Part shown: positions 24,741 through 32,315 of the stretch, in pieces
Position numbering within the stretch: the first letter of the stretch is position 1
Layout: every line of letters starts with the position of its first letter
DNA from: Campylobacterales bacterium
GTDB lineage: Bacteria; Campylobacterota; Campylobacteria; Campylobacterales; Sulfurimonadaceae
DNA: 55,584 nt
Direction of reading: 5' to 3'
NCBI GenBank assembly: GCA_016938735.1
Contig: JAFGUB010000030.1
Span: 1 to 55,584, forward strand
The notes under the pieces: model-generated
The model's input: the letters and a program-made list of their open reading frames with translations, nothing else
The model's database searches: none
What the model was told of the DNA's origin: nothing
Position numbers and translations under genes: made by a program

Positions 24741-24858
24741 AAAATTGGCGTCGGTCGCGGTGCTCCTGCTTTTTGCCGATGTTGAAACTCTCGACGGGTC
24801 GGTGATAGCCCATCACTCGGGTGTAGACGATGCATTTGGTACGTTTTTGGGTGTTCAT
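24700..24858 (-). CDS. Stand-alone glycyl-radical domain of anaerobic ribonucleotide reductase (52 aa)
   Basis: The ATG at 24858-24856 overlaps the nrdD stop (ATGA) in a different frame, and the gene ends at TGA 24702-24700 inside nrdG. The product contains VYTRVMGYHRP and ESFNIGKKQEHRDRRQF, which match the extreme C-terminus of class III reductases, where the glycine of R-V-x-G-Y carries the radical. The large nrdD product stops right after its zinc site and lacks this segment. So the radical domain is a separate peptide that must assemble with NrdD, much as the small protein GrcA (YfiD) replaces the radical domain of pyruvate formate-lyase. Confidence 0.8.
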   Translation of the reverse strand: MNTQKRTKCIVYTRVMGYHRPVESFNIGKKQEHRDRRQFCEYAARHHPLHSA

Positions 24859-26945
24859 GAAGCCTCCTGTGTGGGTATGAGCGCATCGCAGCGGGGGCAG
24901 AACTCATGCTCTCCGCTGAGATAGCCGTGGATCGGGCAGATCGAAAAGAGCGGGGTAACGGTGATGTAGGGGAGCCGAAAGCGCGAAAGCACGTTGCGCA
25001 CCATGCGGCGGCACGCCTCGGCGGAGCTGACACGCTCGCCCATGTAAAGGTGCAGCACCGTTCCGCCCGTGTAGCGGCACTGCAGCGCGTCTTGCAGCTC
25101 CAGCGCCTCGAAGGGATCATCGCTAAAGCCGACGGGGAGCTGAGAGCTGTTGGTGTAGTAGACGTTCTCGCCCTCTCCGGCTTGTAAAATCTCCGGGTAG
25201 CGCTTTTTGTCCTCCTTGGCGAAGCGGTAGGTCGTCCCCTCGGCGGGGGTGGCTTCGAGGTTGTAGAGGTTGCCGCTTTGCTCCTGGTAGCGGCGGATGC
25301 GTTCACGCATTCGATCGAGCAGCCGCAGGCAAAAGTCGATGCCCAAAGGGGTGGAGAGATCCTCTTGATCTTGCGTGAAGTTGCGTACCATCTCGTTCAT
25401 GCCGTTGACGCCGATGGTGGAGAAGTGGTTGTTGAAATTTTTGAGATAGCGCGCGGTGTAGGGGTAGAGCCCGCGATCAAAGAGATCATTGACAAAACGG
25501 CGCTTCTTCTCCAAAATAGAGTAAGCCCGCTCCATCTGCGCCTCCAGCGCCTCGATCAGCGCCGCTTCGTCGCCGCAGTAGCGATACCCAAGCCGCGCCA
25601 TGTTGTTCGTGACCACCCCGATGCTGCCCGTCATCTCGGCGCTGCCAAAGAGCCCGTTACCCCGACGCAACAATTCCCGCAGATCGAGCTGTAAGCGGCA
25701 GCACATGCTGCGCACCGCGCCGGGCTGATAGGCATCGGGGTTACTGACACGCGCACCGCTGGCATCGACGGTGTACTGGCTGCCGATAAAGTTTTGAAAA
25801 TAGCTTGAGCCGATCTTGGAGGTGTTTTCAAAAAGCAGCTCCGTGTTGGGGCCGTACCAGTCAAAATCCTCGGTGATATTGACGGTAGGGATCGGGAAGG
25901 TAAAGGGCGAGCCCATGCGGTCTCCCTCGGTCATCACCTCGTAGTAGGCGCGATTGATCAGCTCCATCTCGGGTGCGAAGTGGGCGTAGGTCATCGCCTT
26001 GGGCGAAGCGGCGCCGCGGCTTTGGGCGCGCACCGCAAACGCATCGTCGTGCTCAAAACGCTCGAAGAGGTGGCGGTTGTTACATGTAGGAATCTGCGCG
26101 CGCAGATCATCGGGCACGCTCCAGTCGATGGTGATGTTGGTAAAAGGCGACTGACCCCAGCGGGCAGGGACGTTGAGGTTATAGACAAAGCTGCGCACCG
26201 CCTTTTTGACCTCCGCAAAAGAGAGTTCATCGGCAAAGACGTAGGGGGCAAGGTAGGTATCAAAAGAGCTAAAGGCCTGCGCCCCCGCCCACTCTGATTG
26301 CAAAATACCCAGAAAATTGGCCATCTGCCCCAGTGCTTCGCGGAAATGGCGCGGCGGTGCGCTCTCAACGCGGCCACGCACGCCGTTGAACCTCTCGTTG
26401 AGCAGCGCTCTGAGGCTCCACCCCGCGCAGTAGCCGCTCAGACAGTCAAGATCGTGGATGTGCAGATCGCCGCTGCGGTGCGCGGCGCCCTCCTCAGATG
26501 AGAAGACCGAATCGAGCCAGAAGTTGGCAATCACCTTACCGGCGAGGTTGTTGATCAGCCCCGCGTTGGAGTAGCCCGTGTTGGCGTTGGCGCTGATGCG
26601 CCAATCGGTTTTGGTGATGTACTCCTGGACGCTTTGGGTGGCATTGACAAAGGTGGTGCCGCCCTCAAGCCGCGCATCGCGCTGCAGCTTGTGCAAAAAG
26701 CGGTAGGTGATAAAGGACTTCATCACCTTAAACGCGCCCGCTTCATGCAGCGTCTCTTCGATGAGATCTTGAATGGACTCGACCTCCAAAGACTCCATCT
26801 TCTCCACGCGCCCCAGCACCTCATGCAATACCCGCGCATCAAACGGCGCAGATTCGCTCAGGTACGCTTTGCGGATCGCATCGGCGATTTTGTAGGGGAG
26901 ATAGGGCTCTTTGGAGCCGTCGCGTTTGGTGACGAAGCGCTGCAT
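24855..26945 (-). CDS. nrdD: Anaerobic ribonucleoside-triphosphate reductase, large part lacking the glycyl-radical end
   Basis: The protein has about 696 residues, with an N-terminal ATP-cone (MQRFVTKRDGSKEPY), the ten-stranded reductase barrel with RSMCCRLQLD and NLEATPAEGT, and a C-terminal zinc site, CPIHGYLSGEHEFCPRCDA. It then stops with PTQEAS, whereas complete NrdD proteins continue into RVxGY; that piece is the next gene. It makes deoxynucleotides without oxygen. ATG 26945 is preferred: AAAGG lies upstream, and the predicted transcription start (near 26970) is downstream of the longer start at 26987. An Fnr-like promoter precedes it. Confidence 0.92.
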   Translation of the reverse strand: MQRFVTKRDGSKEPYLPYKIADAIRKAYLSESAPFDARVLHEVLGRVEKMESLEVESIQDLIEETLHEAGAFKVMKSFITYRFLHKLQRDARLEGGTTFVNATQSVQEYITKTDWRISANANTGYSNAGLINNLAGKVIANFWLDSVFSSEEGAAHRSGDLHIHDLDCLSGYCAGWSLRALLNERFNGVRGRVESAPPRHFREALGQMANFLGILQSEWAGAQAFSSFDTYLAPYVFADELSFAEVKKAVRSFVYNLNVPARWGQSPFTNITIDWSVPDDLRAQIPTCNNRHLFERFEHDDAFAVRAQSRGAASPKAMTYAHFAPEMELINRAYYEVMTEGDRMGSPFTFPIPTVNITEDFDWYGPNTELLFENTSKIGSSYFQNFIGSQYTVDASGARVSNPDAYQPGAVRSMCCRLQLDLRELLRRGNGLFGSAEMTGSIGVVTNNMARLGYRYCGDEAALIEALEAQMERAYSILEKKRRFVNDLFDRGLYPYTARYLKNFNNHFSTIGVNGMNEMVRNFTQDQEDLSTPLGIDFCLRLLDRMRERIRRYQEQSGNLYNLEATPAEGTTYRFAKEDKKRYPEILQAGEGENVYYTNSSQLPVGFSDDPFEALELQDALQCRYTGGTVLHLYMGERVSSAEACRRMVRNVLSRFRLPYITVTPLFSICPIHGYLSGEHEFCPRCDALIPTQEAS

Positions 26946-26976
26946 ATCCAAGCCTTTACATGTAAAGTATGAGAGC

Positions 26977-27018
26977 ATTGTAGGCAAGCGGGAGCAAAAA
27001 AACTTTGACTTTCGTCAA
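26977..27018 (-). promoter_or_regulatory. nrdD promoter: Fnr-like box and -10
   Basis: TTGACTTTCGTCAA (27005-27018, extended to the 16-base palindrome-like TTTGACTTTCGTCAAA) is followed after 22 bases by TACAAT on the minus strand (26977-26982). TTACATGTAA (26956-26965) falls in the predicted 5' untranslated region. Confidence 0.75.
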
Positions 27019-27037
27019 AGCAAGAGTAAACGTGCCC

Positions 27038-27943
27038 CTACGCCTTAACGACGCGGAGGCTCTGGGCGTTTTGAAGGTTCTTTTTGAGTTTTTTGAGGTG
27101 GTTGGCGCTTTGGTGCAGCTCTTCGCTGAGTTGGAGCATCATATCTTCGCTCTGCTCAAGCAGCGCGTCGCTCTCGGGTGAGACGCCTTGCGCTTGAACC
27201 GTGAAGAGTTCGCTCTTTTCAATCGCTTCGGTGGCGCTTTGGAGGGTCTCTTCGACGTTTTGCAAGAAATACTCGATGTGGGCGCAAGCGATGTCGAGTT
27301 CGTTGCCGCTTACTTTGTCCACTGAACTTTGTCCGCTGATCTGCTGCGAATGGGCGATGAACTGATCGAAATTTTTCTGGATGCCCAGTACCAGCCGCGC
27401 CATGTATAAAATGACCGCAAAGCTCAATATGGCGAGCACCGCCTGAACGCGAGAAGCCAACATCCGCTTTTGCATGATGTGGCGTTCATACTGCGTCACG
27501 GCATCGTCCATCAACCCTAGCGTCTGGATGCCGCGATCGTAGATCACTTTGAGATCATATAGGTTGTTCTCTCCAAGCAGATAGCGATCGATGAGGGTGC
27601 GCATGACGTTCCAGTTCTCCCCTACGGCGCTCATGGTTTGGCGGATTTGTTCGTTGGAGAAGCCTTGATGTTTGGCTGTGACCTCTTTGAGATAGGTGTA
27701 GTTGCGGTCAAACTCGCCGCGCGCCTCCTCCAGCCGCTCAAACGATCCCTCTTCATTGACCAGCAATCGGTGCAGCTCCAGCACGGTACGCTGCGAAAGC
27801 ATCCGCTGTTTGCCCGCGACGTTGATGATCTTTGCATCAAGTTCCTGATCGTTGTTCAGCCAGATATTAACCCCAATAATGAGCATCAGATTGAGCGATA
27901 AGATCCCGACGATCCAACGGACTTTGTTTGAGATGGAGTTCAT
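27038..27943 (-). CDS. PilJ/NarX-type sensor protein without an output domain
   Basis: The protein has 301 residues: an N-terminal helix, a periplasmic helical bundle (about 30-165) containing NVAGKQRMLSQR, a second helix (about 168-188) and a cytoplasmic coiled coil of about 110 residues. The NxAGxQRMLSQR element is the hallmark of the PilJ-type domain and resembles the P-box that binds nitrate or nitrite in NarX/NarQ. No kinase, methyl-accepting or GGDEF module follows, so how it signals is unclear. Its ATG overlaps the end of the broken crp frame (ATGA). Nitrate sensing is inferred from the motif and from the nap operon beside it. Confidence 0.75.
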   Translation of the reverse strand: MNSISNKVRWIVGILSLNLMLIIGVNIWLNNDQELDAKIINVAGKQRMLSQRTVLELHRLLVNEEGSFERLEEARGEFDRNYTYLKEVTAKHQGFSNEQIRQTMSAVGENWNVMRTLIDRYLLGENNLYDLKVIYDRGIQTLGLMDDAVTQYERHIMQKRMLASRVQAVLAILSFAVILYMARLVLGIQKNFDQFIAHSQQISGQSSVDKVSGNELDIACAHIEYFLQNVEETLQSATEAIEKSELFTVQAQGVSPESDALLEQSEDMMLQLSEELHQSANHLKKLKKNLQNAQSLRVVKA

Positions 27944-28026
27944 GACAACCCCTCCTTGAAATAGCGCGACAGTTCATCCGGGCGTAGCACGACCACGTTG
28001 TGCTCTTGCTCCTCGATCAGCCCCTT
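27940..28026 (-). pseudogene. Remainder of the second crp gene after its in-frame UGA
   Basis: Directly after the UGA, in the same frame, the sequence encodes KGLIEEQEHNVVVL and then RPDELSRYFKEGLS with a stop at 27942-27940. This is the wing and C-terminal helix normally present in Crp-family proteins. With it the gene would be 219 codons plus stop, the usual size, and would overlap the next gene by ATGA, as expected for an intact operon. Confidence 0.75.
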
Positions 28027-28599
28027 TCACGTAAATTTGGCCAGAACCCTTGAGAGTGTCGCGGGCTGGATATTGAGCCGATAAGAGATCTCCTGCTTTT
28101 TGAGGCTGTTAAAGAGATCCAGATGTTCGCTCAGCATTTTAGCCACTTTTGCGGTCACGTCGAAGATCATTCCCATGTTGACCGTGCACTCCACCAGCTG
28201 CTTTTGGTCGGCAAGCATATTGACCAGATTGATCAGCAACGCCATATCGCTACGGACACACGATTTGAAGAGGGTAAGATCGAAAGAGACCACTTCGCTG
28301 GGTGTGAGAAATTCGATGTTGCTATAACAGCTAATGGTATCGCAATCCAGCGAGCCGATGTTGGTGAGCAGTGCTTGGCTTTCAAGTGAATAGAGAAAAA
28401 CTTCGTTGTCAAACCGATCCACTTTGTAAAATTTGGCTTCGCCGCTGAGCAGAAAATAGACGCGGCTAAGGTCATCCTCTTCATAAGCCAAAATCTCCGA
28501 AGCTCCATAGCGTTTGAGCCGTGAACCCTCTTCAAGCGCTTGCAGGTGCTTGGGGTCGGCACCGTCGAAAAAGCGCAAGTTTTGTAAGGCTAGAGGCAT
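28027..28599 (-). CDS. Crp/Fnr-family regulator truncated by an in-frame UGA
   Basis: The 190-residue product has a complete cyclic-nucleotide-binding-type domain (about 1-115), the dimer helix and a helix-turn-helix ending QPATLSRVLAKFT, where TGA (28029-28027, codon 191) stops it just after the recognition helix. The recognition helix has A-x-x-S-R instead of the E-x-x-S-R of the other Crp gene. Without the wing it may not bind DNA normally. It has its own promoter with an Fnr-like box. By context it would sense NO or nitrate metabolism; either it is decaying, or the UGA is read through. Confidence 0.82.
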   Translation of the reverse strand: MPLALQNLRFFDGADPKHLQALEEGSRLKRYGASEILAYEEDDLSRVYFLLSGEAKFYKVDRFDNEVFLYSLESQALLTNIGSLDCDTISCYSNIEFLTPSEVVSFDLTLFKSCVRSDMALLINLVNMLADQKQLVECTVNMGMIFDVTAKVAKMLSEHLDLFNSLKKQEISYRLNIQPATLSRVLAKFT

Positions 28600-28629
28600 G
28601 TCGTCTCCTTCACATGTAACGCTAACCCT

Positions 28630-28671
28630 ATTATAGTGTTTTGGACTGAGACAACCATTGATCCGAATTAA
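28630..28671 (-). promoter_or_regulatory. Promoter of the second crp gene: Fnr-like box and TATAAT
   Basis: TTGATCCGAATTAA (28658-28671, one mismatch) and a perfect TATAAT on the minus strand (28630-28635) show the same 22-base gap as norB, nnrS and nrdD. The box overlaps the stop codon of the PAS gene. Confidence 0.65.
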
Positions 28672-29213
28672 TCCGCCATCAACCGCTTGATCAGTGATCC
28701 GATGCTACATTTTTCAATGCGGGCGCGTTGCGCTAAGGTCTCAAAACTCTGCTTGCCCAGATAGACACACAGCCGCACCCGATCCTCTTCAACCGCCCGC
28801 AGCGCATCATAGTGCTGCTGCGCCGCTTGGGCCTCTGTTTGGCTGATGGGGGTGCGCAGAGATTTGTACTCGATAAGCGTTCCATCTTTGTAAACTCCCG
28901 AGATCTCCGCATGTACCCAGTAGTAGCCGCCGTCTTTGCGCAAGTTTTTAACCGTTCCGCTCCATGCGCCCTGCTCGCGCAACGTTTGCCACAACTCGGC
29001 AAAAACCGAAGACGGCATATCGGGATGACGCACGATGTTGTGCGGTTTACCGATCAACTCCTGCGCGCTATAGCCCGAAATCGCAGCAAAAGTCTCATTG
29101 GCGTAGGTGATGATGCCGCGCAGATCGGTGCGCGATACGATCAGTTCTCCATGCGGTACCGGAGTCTCTACAAAGGGGGCAAAGCTGATCCCCTCAAGCA
29201 CGTCGTGATGCAT
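28668..29213 (-). CDS. PAS-domain sensor protein (Aer-like PAS)
   Basis: The protein has 181 residues. ATG 29213 overlaps the napD stop as TAATG, so the gene is translationally coupled to the nap operon. One PAS domain (about 20-130) contains ITYANETFAAISGYSAQELIGKPHNIVRHPDMP and NLRKDGGYYWVHAEISG, the form found in Aer-type flavin-binding redox sensors. The rest is a helical tail (about 130-181) with no known output module. It could report redox state to a chemotaxis or c-di-GMP partner; the partner is not evident. Confidence 0.78.
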   Translation of the reverse strand: MHHDVLEGISFAPFVETPVPHGELIVSRTDLRGIITYANETFAAISGYSAQELIGKPHNIVRHPDMPSSVFAELWQTLREQGAWSGTVKNLRKDGGYYWVHAEISGVYKDGTLIEYKSLRTPISQTEAQAAQQHYDALRAVEEDRVRLCVYLGKQSFETLAQRARIEKCSIGSLIKRLMAD

Positions 29214-29563
29214 TAGAACTTCTTTTTGAGATCGCCGTGATAGGTGATATCTTTGACATTCACCCCCTCGGCATTGAGCCACTGCGGGATCTCTGTGCCC
29301 TGAATTTCAAGCTTGTCGCGCTGGGCGTTAAGCTCCTCTTCGGTGTAGGCGAAGTGCATATCCGCTGCAACAACGTGGGGTATCACCTGAATGGCAGTGA
29401 GCTTTTTGATCTCCTCTTCGACCCCTTCGCCCTCGATGGTGACAATGATGCGTCCTTTATCGTCGTGAAAATGGTAGTCGCACAGTTCGCTTTTCTGTAG
29501 CGCGGCGACAACCTCGTCAAGGTAGGTGGGTGTGGTTTGAACCACGATGCTTGAGATGTTCAT
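29213..29563 (-). CDS. napD: NapD, chaperone for nitrate reductase maturation
   Basis: This 116-residue cytoplasmic protein has the NapD pattern: NISSIVVQTTPTYLDEVVAAL, then DDKGRIIVTIEG and ACT-like beta segments. NapD binds the twin-arginine signal of NapA until the molybdenum cofactor is inserted. The C-terminal part beyond residue 85 is longer than in enterobacterial NapD, as is usual in this group. AAAAAGGAG precedes the ATG. It ends the nap operon proper, after the porin gene and a hairpin, and its stop overlaps the PAS gene start. Confidence 0.88.
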   Translation of the reverse strand: MNISSIVVQTTPTYLDEVVAALQKSELCDYHFHDDKGRIIVTIEGEGVEEEIKKLTAIQVIPHVVAADMHFAYTEEELNAQRDKLEIQGTEIPQWLNAEGVNVKDITYHGDLKKKF

Positions 29564-29577
29564 AAGGACTCCTTTTT

Positions 29578-29591
29578 GGCGCCGTAGCGCC
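29578..29591 (-). other. Intercistronic hairpin with UACG tetraloop
   Basis: On the minus strand GGCGC-TACG-GCGCC forms a five-pair GC stem closed by C-G around UACG, an exceptionally stable RNA tetraloop. It lies between the porin and napD genes and just before the napD ribosome site (AAAAAGGAG). No U-run follows on that strand, so an RNA-processing or stability role is more likely than termination. Confidence 0.5.
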
Positions 29592-29593
29592 TT

Positions 29594-30838
29594 TTAAAAT
29601 TGATAATTTAGCTGCGCCCAACCGACGGTTTTGTCTTTGGCGACGAATGCAAGACTCTCATCGCCTGCGCTGAAGAAGGCGGCTTTAAGCAGCAGCGACA
29701 GGCCATTGACGGCACCGATTTTGTTAGCATAACTCACATCGATCTCGCTGCCGAGATCCTCTTCGCCGGTTTGGGCTGAAAAGCTATGATACACAAGCGC
29801 CAGATTGCCCAGTGCTGCCGCATTATAACCCGCCATGACGTTCATATCGATCAGGCCGTTGGCGTTGTTCGAGCCTAAAAAGACGTCCGCCCAGCCGTTA
29901 AACTTATGGAGGGTCGCCAGTGGTGTCATAAAGCCGTTGTTGACATCATCGCCCGCTTCACCCAGCACTTCATAGCCTGCACCCAGCGTAGCACCGCTAT
30001 AGGTCGCTGCAAGTTCCAGATTCATATACGACGCATCGGCTTTGACATCCTCAACGCGGTACTCCAGCGAAGGGTCGCTTTGGATGGCATACTCCGCGCG
30101 GTAGCTGAGTGAAAGATCGGGATTGACCTTGGCTTTGCCGTGCAACGCCGCGCCGTAGGTGTCACTGATGGAGCCGAGCATATAGCTATAAGCGACAAGC
30201 GTTGCTTCGGGAACCATCTTGTAAGAGAGATTGATCAATGCGCTGGAAGTTTCGGTGGCTCTGTCCGCTACGGCATATTTTTTAACCGGATTGATCCCAA
30301 ACACGTAAGCTGCTACGACACTCAGCGGCTCGACCGGATTGGAGATGAGCGCGACTGCATCGAAGCTCTGGGGCATTTGACGCCAATCGACGGAGCCTAC
30401 GAAGCGCTGGTTGTCGAGGTTGACGATCTGGCGACCCGCTTTGATGGTCGTTTTGGCCGGAAGCTTGATCGCCAAATAGCCCTGAGTTAAACGTGCCTGA
30501 TCGGGATCAACGATGGTATCAAACTCGGTTTTGCCGTTGGCGGTGGAGAAGTATTCGTCATAGCCGAAGTTATTGACCGAAACGCCTTCAAGACCGAAGC
30601 CCAGCATGGAGGTTCCGGCAATGGAACCGGCAGTGACACCAAGACGGGTACGGGCGGTAAAAGCACTGCCTGCGTCTTTGTCGTTGTCGGCGATATCGGC
30701 ATTTTCGTAACGCAGGCGCACTTGGCCGTTAAACTTTACGTCGTCAAAGAGATTGATGCCTTGTGCGGTATTGTCGGCAAAAAGATTGGCACTAAGTGCA
30801 ACAGCAGCAACAGCTGAAAGAGTGAACCATTGTTTCAT
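29594..30838 (-). CDS. Outer-membrane porin inside the nap operon
   Basis: The protein has about 414 residues with a signal peptide (MKQWFTLSAVAAVALSANLFA), then an all-beta pattern of alternating strands (FNGQVRLRYENADI, TARTRLGVTAG, TTIKAGRQIVNLDNQRFVGS) and a C-terminal aromatic residue (LNYQF), as in alginate-export/OprD-like porins of Campylobacterota. ATG 30838 has AAAGGA upstream; the longer frame to 30868 would run into napL. Lying between napL and napD, it probably supplies nitrate or lets nitrite cross the outer membrane (inference). Confidence 0.8.
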   Translation of the reverse strand: MKQWFTLSAVAAVALSANLFADNTAQGINLFDDVKFNGQVRLRYENADIADNDKDAGSAFTARTRLGVTAGSIAGTSMLGFGLEGVSVNNFGYDEYFSTANGKTEFDTIVDPDQARLTQGYLAIKLPAKTTIKAGRQIVNLDNQRFVGSVDWRQMPQSFDAVALISNPVEPLSVVAAYVFGINPVKKYAVADRATETSSALINLSYKMVPEATLVAYSYMLGSISDTYGAALHGKAKVNPDLSLSYRAEYAIQSDPSLEYRVEDVKADASYMNLELAATYSGATLGAGYEVLGEAGDDVNNGFMTPLATLHKFNGWADVFLGSNNANGLIDMNVMAGYNAAALGNLALVYHSFSAQTGEEDLGSEIDVSYANKIGAVNGLSLLLKAAFFSAGDESLAFVAKDKTVGWAQLNYQF

Positions 30839-30849
30839 TGTGAATTCCT

Positions 30850-31818
30850 TTATTGTTTGAGATTCCAAAAGAGAATACGCTTCTCTTCTGCGGCAGAAAT
30901 AAGCATCTCTTCACCCATAAAGAGGATGTCAACGAGTGTGGCATCGTGTCCTTTGAGGGTGGCGATGTTCGCCTTGGTTTGGGTGTCAAAAAGCAGTAGA
31001 TCGTTTTCGATCGAACTGGCAAATACACCAAGCGCCGCGCTCGGCGAAAGTGCGGCGGCGTAGATCAAAAACGAACCGTTCACATAGTAGGCCTCGCCGT
31101 TTTGGCGGTAGATCGCACAGCGGCGATCTTGCCCTGCGGTAATGACAGTGCCGTTTTTATAATCGATCTTGTAGATATTGTCGAGGTTTTGTCCGATAAA
31201 AAGCTTTTGATGGGTGAAGTCATCGACTTTAAAGAGGTTGACTTCGCCGCTCTCATCGGCGGTGATGAGGGTTTTGCGCTCTTCGCTCAGCACAATATCG
31301 CCCAGCGCCGAACCGCCGCTACGGCGTGCCTTGATCGCTTTGCGGTAGAGCGGGGTGCGTGTTTTGAGATCAAACAAGACGATCTCGGAGCTCAGCAAGC
31401 CCAAAACGATGCGCTGCGCATCCACAAAGAGCCCTTTTTTGATAATCAGCTCAGAACGCTCGTCAATGAGCCGCTCTAAGGCTCTTTCACGGTACATGTA
31501 GACATCGCGGTAGCCCGATTTGCCCTGAGAGACAATCAAAAGCGCACCCTCAAACGCGTCGATGGAGTAGATTTTCGGCTGGCTCAGATCGCCTAGAAAA
31601 TCGGGCACGGCGGGTAGGGTGATGGTGCCTTTGTGCGTTTGGGTAGCGATATCAAAAAGATCGATAATACCTCGATCGGTTGCGGCGTAGAGGGTTTGCT
31701 CTACATGTAACAGATCCGTCACCAAGCCTGAGGCTTTAAGCGCATAAGCACTTTGAAGCGTCGCGGCTTGTAAAGCGCTCGAGAGGATCAGCAAGATGAA
31801 TAGACGTCGCATGTTCAC
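30850..31818 (-). CDS. napL: NapL, periplasmic beta-propeller protein of the nap operon
   Basis: The 322-residue protein has a signal peptide (MNMRRLFILLILSSALQA) and repeated WD40-like blades (LYAATDRGIIDLFDIATQTHKG, TLITADESGEVNLFKVDD, NGTVITAGQDRRCAIY, EMLISAAEEKRILFWNLK). Length, signal peptide and position after napF match NapL of Campylobacterota nap operons. Its biochemical role is unknown; it is not required for the basic NapA reaction in all species. It contains one palindrome with one mismatch (31701-31710). Confidence 0.85.
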   Translation of the reverse strand: MNMRRLFILLILSSALQAATLQSAYALKASGLVTDLLHVEQTLYAATDRGIIDLFDIATQTHKGTITLPAVPDFLGDLSQPKIYSIDAFEGALLIVSQGKSGYRDVYMYRERALERLIDERSELIIKKGLFVDAQRIVLGLLSSEIVLFDLKTRTPLYRKAIKARRSGGSALGDIVLSEERKTLITADESGEVNLFKVDDFTHQKLFIGQNLDNIYKIDYKNGTVITAGQDRRCAIYRQNGEAYYVNGSFLIYAAALSPSAALGVFASSIENDLLLFDTQTKANIATLKGHDATLVDILFMGEEMLISAAEEKRILFWNLKQ

Positions 31819-31830
31819 TCCTTGATAACA

Positions 31831-32313
31831 TTATGCGGTCACGACAATCGCACCGCTGGGGCAGCGCGAAAGACAAAAACCGCAGGCGGTACACTTTTCG
31901 CTTTCGATCATGGGACGATAGAGCCCGCTAAAGAGGATCGCATCTTCCAGGCAAGGCTCTTTACATGCAAAGCAGATCACCCCGTGATGGCTCATGCACT
32001 TTTGGGTATCAATCAGCACATGCGCCCTGATCGGTGCACCGGCATCATAAAGCACCTCATGCGTGCAAGCCTTCAGGCACGCTTCGCAGTAGGTGCAGCC
32101 ACTTTGGGCAAAGTCGAGATAAGGTGTGCCTTTGTCACTGATACGCATAATGTGCTCTTCGCAGGCATTGACACACGCTTTGTCGTTACATGTAATGCAA
32201 ATAGAGCCAAAACGCATCGCATCACCGGCGTAAGGCGGACGGATCATTGGAGCTTTAAGCGCAGCGCTGCTGCCTAAAAAGCTGAAAAAGTCACGTCTGC
32301 CCAGTTCTGCCAT
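31831..32313 (-). CDS. napF: NapF, ferredoxin-type protein
   Basis: This 160-residue cytoplasmic protein has four cysteine clusters for 4Fe-4S centres: CITCNDKACVNAC, CTYCEACLKAC, CFACKEPC and CTACGFCLSRC. It begins with an RRDFFSFLG segment as in other NapF proteins. NapF is thought to act in cofactor loading or electron supply to NapA in the cytoplasm. It follows napB after two bases. A TTACATGTAA (32186-32195) contributes the T-C-N residues of the first cluster. Confidence 0.9.
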   Translation of the reverse strand: MAELGRRDFFSFLGSSAALKAPMIRPPYAGDAMRFGSICITCNDKACVNACEEHIMRISDKGTPYLDFAQSGCTYCEACLKACTHEVLYDAGAPIRAHVLIDTQKCMSHHGVICFACKEPCLEDAILFSGLYRPMIESEKCTACGFCLSRCPSGAIVVTA

Positions 32314-32315
32314 CG

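Noticed and set aside
24855-24858. Programmed frameshift joining nrdD to its radical domain
   Set aside because: The junction is an ordinary ATGA overlap with a start codon, and I see no slippery heptamer directly before it. Separate translation is simpler, though not proven.
24737-25306. 189-codon frame overlapping the end of nrdD
   Set aside because: Arg/Ser/Thr-rich out-of-frame shadow. The real small gene there is 24700-24858 in another frame.
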